NCBI GenBank assembly: GCA_963677825.2
Contig: CAXXEF010000001.1
Location: 2,418,001 to 2,482,000, forward strand
DNA from: Sporobacter sp963677825
GTDB taxonomy: Bacteria; Bacillota; Clostridia; Oscillospirales; Oscillospiraceae
Length of the DNA: 64,000 nucleotides
Direction: 5' to 3'
Part shown: positions 59,419 through 64,000 of the stretch, piece by piece
Position numbering within the stretch: the stretch's first letter is position 1
Layout: each line of letters begins with the position of its first letter
Translations under genes and position numbers: made by a program
The notes under the pieces: model-generated
Databases searched by the model: none
Told to the model about the DNA's origin: nothing
The model's input: the letters and a program-made list of their open reading frames with translations, nothing else

Positions 59419-59835
59419 ATGACAGATATGCGCGCCGACCTGATTGCCCCGTGCGGCATGAACTGCCGTTTGTGCTACGCGTTCGAGCGCAAGAGAAACC
59501 CATGTCCGGGCTGCCGGAGCAATAATGACAGCAAACCGGCGCATTGCATTGGGTGCAGCATTGTTACCTGTGAGAAAAGGCAGGCGTTCGATTCGCAATT
59601 ATGCCTCGAGTGCCAGAATATGTGCCGGCGGCTTCAAGACCTCGACAAGCGCTACCGCACAAAATATCACATGAGTATGATTGACAATCTGACGTACATA
59701 CGGGAAAAAGGGATGGACGCGCTTCTCGACCGCGAGCGGAACCGCTGGACGTGCCCGGATTGCGCCGGTTATGTCAGCGTCCACCGAAAAGACTGTCCGA
59801 CGTGCGGGCGCACGGTCTTTAATGACGAAAGGTGA
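59419..59835 (+). CDS. DUF3795-like Cys-rich protein
   Basis: A 138-residue protein with 16 or so cysteines. The start LIAPCGMNCRLCYAFERKRNPC is typical of DUF3795, and CPGCRS, CIGCSIVTC and CLECQNMC follow. The last 30 residues add a zinc ribbon (WTCPDCAGYVSVH ... CPTCGRTV). A metal or iron-sulfur role is likely; no activity is known. GGCGGAGAG precedes the ATG, 15 bases after the membrane protein stop. Confidence 0.82.
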   Translation: MTDMRADLIAPCGMNCRLCYAFERKRNPCPGCRSNNDSKPAHCIGCSIVTCEKRQAFDSQLCLECQNMCRRLQDLDKRYRTKYHMSMIDNLTYIREKGMDALLDRERNRWTCPDCAGYVSVHRKDCPTCGRTVFNDER

Positions 59836-59853
59836 ACGGCAAATTTGAACATA

Positions 59854-59887
59854 AAAAAGCCCCGATGGATTTCCATCGGGGCTTTTT
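59854..59887. terminator. Bidirectional terminator
   Basis: Stem aaaaagccccgatgg / ccatcggggcttttt with loop attt. Separates the DUF3795 gene from the leftward etf operon. Confidence 0.93.
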
Positions 59888-59906
59888 GGCTTAATAGGGG
59901 GGGCGT

Positions 59907-61088
59907 TTATTTGTCGAGCTCTTCGATGATCGCCGGGATGACCTTGTACAGGTCGCCGACGATGCCGTAATCGGCAACCTCGAAGATCGGCGCGTTCTCG
60001 TTTTTGTTGATCGCTACGATCGTGCCCGACGTCTGCATACCGGCCAGATGCTGGATCGCACCGGAGATGCCGCAGGCGATGTAGAGGTCGGGTTTGACGG
60101 TCGTACCTGTCTGTCCGACCTGATGCGAGTGGTCAATCCAGCCCGCGTCAACAGCCGCACGTGACGAGCCGACGACGCCGCCGAGTTTATCGGCCAGCTG
60201 TTTGATGAGCTCAAAGCCCTCGGGATTGCCAAGACCAGCGCCGCCGGAGACGATGATTTTTGCGTCAACCAGCGAAACCTTCTCGGTCAGGCCCTTGACG
60301 ACCTCGAGCACCTGCATGCGGATGTCTTTTTCGGCAAATTTGGCGTTGAGCGTGATCAGCTCGCCCTTCGCGCCGGAAACTCTCTCGGGCTTTTCCATAA
60401 CGCCGGGGCGTACCGTAGACATCTGCGGACGGTGGTTCGGGCACAGAATCGTCGCCATGAGGTTGCCGCCGAACGCGGGACGCGTCTGCATGAGCTTTTT
60501 GTCTTCGGGATCGATATCGAGCTTCGTGCAGTCGGCGGTCAGGCCGGTGCCGCACTGGACGGCCAGGCACGGGCCGAGGTCGCGGCCGATATGCGTGGCG
60601 CCAAGCAGAACAATCTCAGGTTTATACTTTAGGATCGCTTCGTAGATGACCTTTGTATACGCGTCGGTGTTGTATGTTTTCAGCTCGGGCGCATTGGCGT
60701 AGTAGACTTTGTCGGCGCCGTACTCGAACAGCTCGTCGACAAGATCGTCGGTACCGTCGCCGCAGAGGACCGCGCAAACCTTACAGCCGATCTCGGCGGC
60801 AAGCTTTTTGCCTTCGCCCATCAGCTCGACGGAAACGCCCATCAGCGCGCCGTCGCGCTGCTCGGCAAAAACCCAGACGTCGTGGTACTGCGTCACATCG
60901 ACGCCTTTAGCCAGATCGTCAACCTTTTCGATCGCATCAAACGGACACACGTCGATACATGCGCCGCAGCTGGTGCAGGCCGCGCCGATGACGGCAAGGC
61001 GATCCTGCATGGTGATCGCGTCAAAAGGGCATGCGCTGACGCACTTGGTGCAGCCCTTACATTTTTCAGCAATTATTCTAACAGCCAT
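59907..61088 (-). CDS. etfA: Electron transfer flavoprotein alpha subunit with N-terminal ferredoxin domain
   Basis: A 393-residue EtfA. Residues 1-60 are a 2[4Fe-4S] ferredoxin-type domain (CKGCTKCVSACPFDAI, CTSCGACIDVCPFDAI). Residues about 70-250 are the EtfA N-domain; the FAD domain follows with VSGGAGLGNPEGFELIKQLA, GSSRAAVDAGW, QVGQTGTTVKPDLYIACGISGAIQH. Extended EtfA proteins of this kind occur in anaerobes and can link acyl-CoA oxidation to ferredoxin-level carriers. Last gene of the acyl-CoA dehydrogenase operon. Confidence 0.96.
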   Translation of the reverse strand: MAVRIIAEKCKGCTKCVSACPFDAITMQDRLAVIGAACTSCGACIDVCPFDAIEKVDDLAKGVDVTQYHDVWVFAEQRDGALMGVSVELMGEGKKLAAEIGCKVCAVLCGDGTDDLVDELFEYGADKVYYANAPELKTYNTDAYTKVIYEAILKYKPEIVLLGATHIGRDLGPCLAVQCGTGLTADCTKLDIDPEDKKLMQTRPAFGGNLMATILCPNHRPQMSTVRPGVMEKPERVSGAKGELITLNAKFAEKDIRMQVLEVVKGLTEKVSLVDAKIIVSGGAGLGNPEGFELIKQLADKLGGVVGSSRAAVDAGWIDHSHQVGQTGTTVKPDLYIACGISGAIQHLAGMQTSGTIVAINKNENAPIFEVADYGIVGDLYKVIPAIIEELDK

Positions 61089-61109
61089 TTATGTCACATC
61101 CTCTCATCG

Positions 61110-61901
61110 TTACAGTACGTGCTTTTCGGTCAGCTTCGCTACGAGCGCCGATGCCATTTCCGGCACGGTGCCGTGGAGCATCTCGCCTTTACCCTTCGGG
61201 GGCGGCGTAAAGCTGCGCCACACTTGTGTGGGGCTGGCTTTGAGGCCGGCATCTTCGGGCGCGAGGCCGACGTCGTTTTCGTCCCAGATGGTGATGTCCT
61301 GCTTATAGGCATCTTCGATCTGGGCGATCGTCATGTAACGAGGCTCGTTGAGCTCTTTAATGGCGGTGAGCAGGCAAGGCGTCTTAACTTCGATGACCTC
61401 GTATCCGTCTTCAAGGTTACGCTCGACAATGACGGAACCGTCTTTGATCTCGCGAACCTTCTGCACATACGTTACGGACGGGATGCCCAGGCGCTGAGCC
61501 GTTTGCGGGCCAACCTGAGCCGTATCGCCGTCGATAGCCTGGCGGCCGGCGAAAATCACATCGTACTTACCAAGCTTGCGCACGCCCGCAGCGATCGTCG
61601 TCGACGTCGCACAGGTGTCGGCGCCGCCGAATGCACGGCTGGACAACAGGTACGCGTCATCCGCGCCCATCGCGAGGCATTCGCGGAGCATGTACGTCGC
61701 TTGCGGCGGACCCATCGAGACGACGGAAACGGTCGTGCCGGGGTGCTGGGCTTTAAGCTCCAGCGCAGCCTCCAGCGCATTGGCGTCGTCGGGGTTGAGG
61801 ATGGACGGCACGCCCTCGCGGATCAGCGTGCCTTTGACGGGGTCAATCTTGACCTCGTTGGTATCAGGAACCTGTTTTACACAGACAATAATCTTCATCA
61901 T
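61110..61901 (-). CDS. etfB: Electron transfer flavoprotein beta subunit
   Basis: A 263-residue partner of EtfA. Family features: IIVCVKQVPDTNEVKIDP at the start, DANALEAALELK, GRQAIDGDTAQVGPQ and the DGSVIVERNLEDGYEVIE segment. In bifurcating ETFs EtfB carries the extra FAD; the DGDTAQVGPQ region is shared with both kinds, so bifurcation cannot be decided here. It lies 21 bases before etfA. Confidence 0.96.
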   Translation of the reverse strand: MMKIIVCVKQVPDTNEVKIDPVKGTLIREGVPSILNPDDANALEAALELKAQHPGTTVSVVSMGPPQATYMLRECLAMGADDAYLLSSRAFGGADTCATSTTIAAGVRKLGKYDVIFAGRQAIDGDTAQVGPQTAQRLGIPSVTYVQKVREIKDGSVIVERNLEDGYEVIEVKTPCLLTAIKELNEPRYMTIAQIEDAYKQDITIWDENDVGLAPEDAGLKASPTQVWRSFTPPPKGKGEMLHGTVPEMASALVAKLTEKHVL

Positions 61902-61919
61902 TCACTATCTCCTTCCGAA

Positions 61920-63062
61920 TTACTTAAGCAGATTGCCCGAAATGACCATCTGCTGAACTTGCGAGGTGCCTTCGAAGATAGTGAAGACGCGGCAGTCGCG
62001 GTAAATACGCTCAACCTTATACTCGCTGATATAACCGTAACCGCCGTGAATCTGGACGGCCTTGGCGGCGATCTCGTTACAGATTTCCGTGGCGTAATAT
62101 TTCGCCATCGATGCAGCCATGCCGGCCTCTTTGCTGCCGGTGTCCTTCAGCTGCGCGGCGCGGTAGACAAGCTCCTTGGCGGCCTGCAGCTTGGTGGCCA
62201 TATCGGCCAGCATGAAGCTGATGGCCTGGAAGTTGGCGATCGGGCGGCCGAACTGTTTACGCTCTTTGGCGTACTTGACCGACTCGTCGAGCGCGCCCTG
62301 CGCAACGCCGATGCTCATCGCCGCGACGCCGATGCGGCCAATGTCGAGCGTTTTCATGGCGTTGGTAAAACCTTTGCCTTCTTCACCGAGCATGTCGTCA
62401 TTATGCACGCGGACGTCTTCCATGATAATGTCGGACGTCGGGCAGCCCTTGAGACCCATTTTGTGCTCGGGCTTGCCGCAGGAGACGCCGGGCAGCTTCA
62501 TGTCCATAATGAACGCGGAAATACCCTTGGAGCCCTTTTGCGACGGATCGGTCTTGGCGTAGATAATTGACCAGTCGGCCACAGGCGCTGTGGTGATGAA
62601 CGTTTTGCGGCCGTTGAGCACCCAGTAGTCGCCGTCACGAACGGCGGTCGTCGTCGTGCCGCCGGCGTCGGAGCCGGCGTTAGGCTCGGTCAGGCCGAAC
62701 GCGAGGATCTTCTCACCCTTAGCGACGGGGGTGAGATACTTTTCGAGTTGCTCGGGTGTGCCGGCCAGCATCAGCGGGCCGCCGCCGAGCGAGTTGGGCG
62801 CAGAGGCCCAGATCGTCGTGACGGCGCTCGCGCGGGCGAGCTCTTCCATCGTGATGACGTAGGACACGTAGTCCGAGCCTTGTCCGCCGTACTGGACGGG
62901 CGTTTTAATGCCAAAGAATCCGGCCTTGGCCATTTTGTCGAGCAATTCCTGCGGATACTGGCCTGTCTCTTCGATCTCGTCGAGCAGATCCTTTGTCAGC
63001 TCTTTTTCGGCGAAGTCGCGCGCCAGCTTCCGGACAAGTTCATGCTTCTCAGAAAAAATCAT
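61920..63062 (-). CDS. Acyl-CoA dehydrogenase
   Basis: A 380-residue flavoenzyme that makes an alpha-beta double bond in acyl-CoA (or reduces enoyl-CoA), using the adjacent EtfAB. Motifs: AFGLTEPNAGSDAG, GRKTFIT, the QFGRPIANFQAISFMLADMA region and IHGGYGYISEYKVERIYRD. The catalytic glutamate lies in FEGTSQVQ at the C-terminus. Chain length cannot be read with confidence; short-chain (butyryl-CoA type) is usual in such three-gene units in clostridia. Confidence 0.96.
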   Translation of the reverse strand: MIFSEKHELVRKLARDFAEKELTKDLLDEIEETGQYPQELLDKMAKAGFFGIKTPVQYGGQGSDYVSYVITMEELARASAVTTIWASAPNSLGGGPLMLAGTPEQLEKYLTPVAKGEKILAFGLTEPNAGSDAGGTTTTAVRDGDYWVLNGRKTFITTAPVADWSIIYAKTDPSQKGSKGISAFIMDMKLPGVSCGKPEHKMGLKGCPTSDIIMEDVRVHNDDMLGEEGKGFTNAMKTLDIGRIGVAAMSIGVAQGALDESVKYAKERKQFGRPIANFQAISFMLADMATKLQAAKELVYRAAQLKDTGSKEAGMAASMAKYYATEICNEIAAKAVQIHGGYGYISEYKVERIYRDCRVFTIFEGTSQVQQMVISGNLLK

Positions 63063-63365
63063 GATTTTCCTCCTGTGTTCTTCTGTATCATTTTTTGATC
63101 CGAATCAGTCGTATTTCACGTATAAATCCGAATAAATCAACAAATGTATGCGATGTCTATCGGCAAAATGCCATATCTATTATAAATGTTCTCTAAAAAA
63201 AATCTACTATTTTGTATTCCACTATTTCTTGAATAACGGCTTGTCATATGCTAAATTAGATGAACGGAGATACATAATTATAGGTATACTTGATGAGAAC
63301 ATATGATGTAGGGGCTACCCAAATGCCCTGAAACGATAGTTCCTGTTCCAAGAAAGGATGAGACA
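63063..63365. other. Divergent promoter region between the acyl-CoA dehydrogenase and LuxR genes
   Basis: AT-rich, with a TTGTCA at about 63240 and AT-rich -10-like elements near 63275-63290 toward the LuxR gene. No gene and no clear operator seen. Confidence 0.4.
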
Positions 63366-64000
63366 ATGAGTTCCACGCTGTTTGATTATGAATGGCAGTT
63401 TCTTCTGCAAATGGTTTCGCGCATCAACTACTGTGAGACATACACGGAAACGTGTGATACGATCCTGCAGCAGATGCGCACGCTGATCCCGTATCACACG
63501 GGTATCGTTTTTCAGGCCAATCGGGAAAACGGCCGCGTCCTGCTTGATCATCCGATCTCAACCGAACCGGTTGATGATGCGTCCGATCATGCTTTTTTTA
63601 CCGAGGGCAATTATCCGCACTGGGACGAGTTCATCATGGCGCCATACAGCATCGTGTTCCGTCAGTCGGACATTATCACGCCGGCCAAGATGGAGAAAAC
63701 GCGTGTTTACAGAGAAATCTGGGAGAAGCGGGACATCTACTGGGGACTGTTTATCTCGCTGGTGTATAAAGATTGTCCGCTGGCTGTTGCCGGTTTGATG
63801 CGCAGCAAGGATGAGGAAGACTTCTCCGCGCGCGACATATACATTATGAATACCCTCAAGGATCCGCTGGAGCGTAAGTTCTACAGCCTGCTTGAAGGGC
63901 GGCTGCGCCGCAGCGGCGGTAAGTCCCGCCCGGAGCGGATCGCCAAGACGGCGGCGCGCTTCGGCCTGACCAAACGCGAGACCGAGATCGTCGCGCTGGT
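63366..64000 (+). CDS. LuxR-type transcriptional regulator with GAF-like sensor region, 5' part
   Basis: The first 211 residues of a regulator that continues past the window. ATG 63366 follows AAAGGA. Residues 1-175 look like a GAF-type sensor (helix with CETYTETCDTILQQMRTLI, then YHTGIVFQANREN). Residues 190 onward start the LuxR DNA-binding domain: ARFGLTKRETEIVALV. It diverges from the acyl-CoA dehydrogenase/etf operon and may regulate it. Signal unknown. Confidence 0.88.
   Translation, partial: MSSTLFDYEWQFLLQMVSRINYCETYTETCDTILQQMRTLIPYHTGIVFQANRENGRVLLDHPISTEPVDDASDHAFFTEGNYPHWDEFIMAPYSIVFRQSDIITPAKMEKTRVYREIWEKRDIYWGLFISLVYKDCPLAVAGLMRSKDEEDFSARDIYIMNTLKDPLERKFYSLLEGRLRRSGGKSRPERIAKTAARFGLTKRETEIVAL

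Noticed and set aside
1..64000. tRNA, rRNA, CRISPR array or intact transposase
   Set aside because: No cloverleaf with T-loop signature, no rRNA signature, no spaced direct repeats and no transposase or integrase motifs were found by reading both strands.

Overview
The window looks like part of the chromosome of a strictly anaerobic, fairly GC-rich member of the Firmicutes (Clostridia). The evidence is: anaerobic ribonucleotide reductase with its activase (nrdD/nrdG), rubrerythrin, two aldehyde:ferredoxin oxidoreductases, a Na+-pumping decarboxylase, an EtfAB/acyl-CoA dehydrogenase set in which EtfA carries ferredoxin clusters, an S-layer homology protein, and short intergenic gaps with classic intrinsic terminators. 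I cannot name the species. I see no tRNA, rRNA, CRISPR array, intact insertion sequence or prophage.

Layout. 1-5.1 kb: an iron/cobalamin-type ABC importer (3' end of the permease, ATPase, lipoprotein), a DDTD (TiaS-like) protein, a small Cys-rich protein and two exported proteins. 5.3-16 kb: a molybdenum/tungsten cofactor region with two aldehyde oxidoreductases, a MoaD-like carrier, a MoeB/ThiF-like adenylyltransferase, and a leftward operon of moeA, a moeA fused to a periplasmic-binding-like domain, and two FAD oxidoreductases. Between moeA and a UroD-family methyltransferase lies a tiny complete transcription unit (16.14-16.40 kb). 18-26 kb: proB, a CoA-transferase, the gamma/biotin and beta subunits of a Na+ decarboxylase, a DUF2254 membrane protein and rubrerythrin. 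25.8-32.7 kb: a leftward molybdenum hydroxylase operon (SDR, FAD subunit with an inserted GltD-like module, molybdopterin subunit, 2Fe-2S subunit), with a broken duplicate of the large-subunit tail inside it and a promoter-terminator leader in front of it. A LysR gene follows.

34-50 kb is mostly housekeeping: ndk, nrdDG with NrdR-type operators, YibE/F, alkaline phosphatase, HAD phosphatase, rplM-rpsI, ttcA-like, small Cys-rich proteins, and an XRE regulator with four operator copies. An AT-rich GNAT gene and a nearly gene-free AT-rich stretch (49.4-50.3 kb) look foreign or decayed.

51-55.6 kb holds the most interesting locus: a leftward, translationally coupled operon of an ArsM-like methyltransferase, a 34-residue five-cysteine peptide, a radical SAM/SPASM protein with a C-terminal DUF5714-like domain, and a thioredoxin-thioredoxin reductase fusion. 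I read it as a candidate RiPP (post-translationally modified peptide) pathway with its own redox supply. The remainder (55.7-64 kb) has a YgjP-like metallopeptidase, YbaK deacylase, a DapF-like protein lacking both expected catalytic cysteines, an S4 RNA-binding protein, three small proteins, etfA-etfB-acyl-CoA dehydrogenase, and the 5' part of a LuxR-type regulator.
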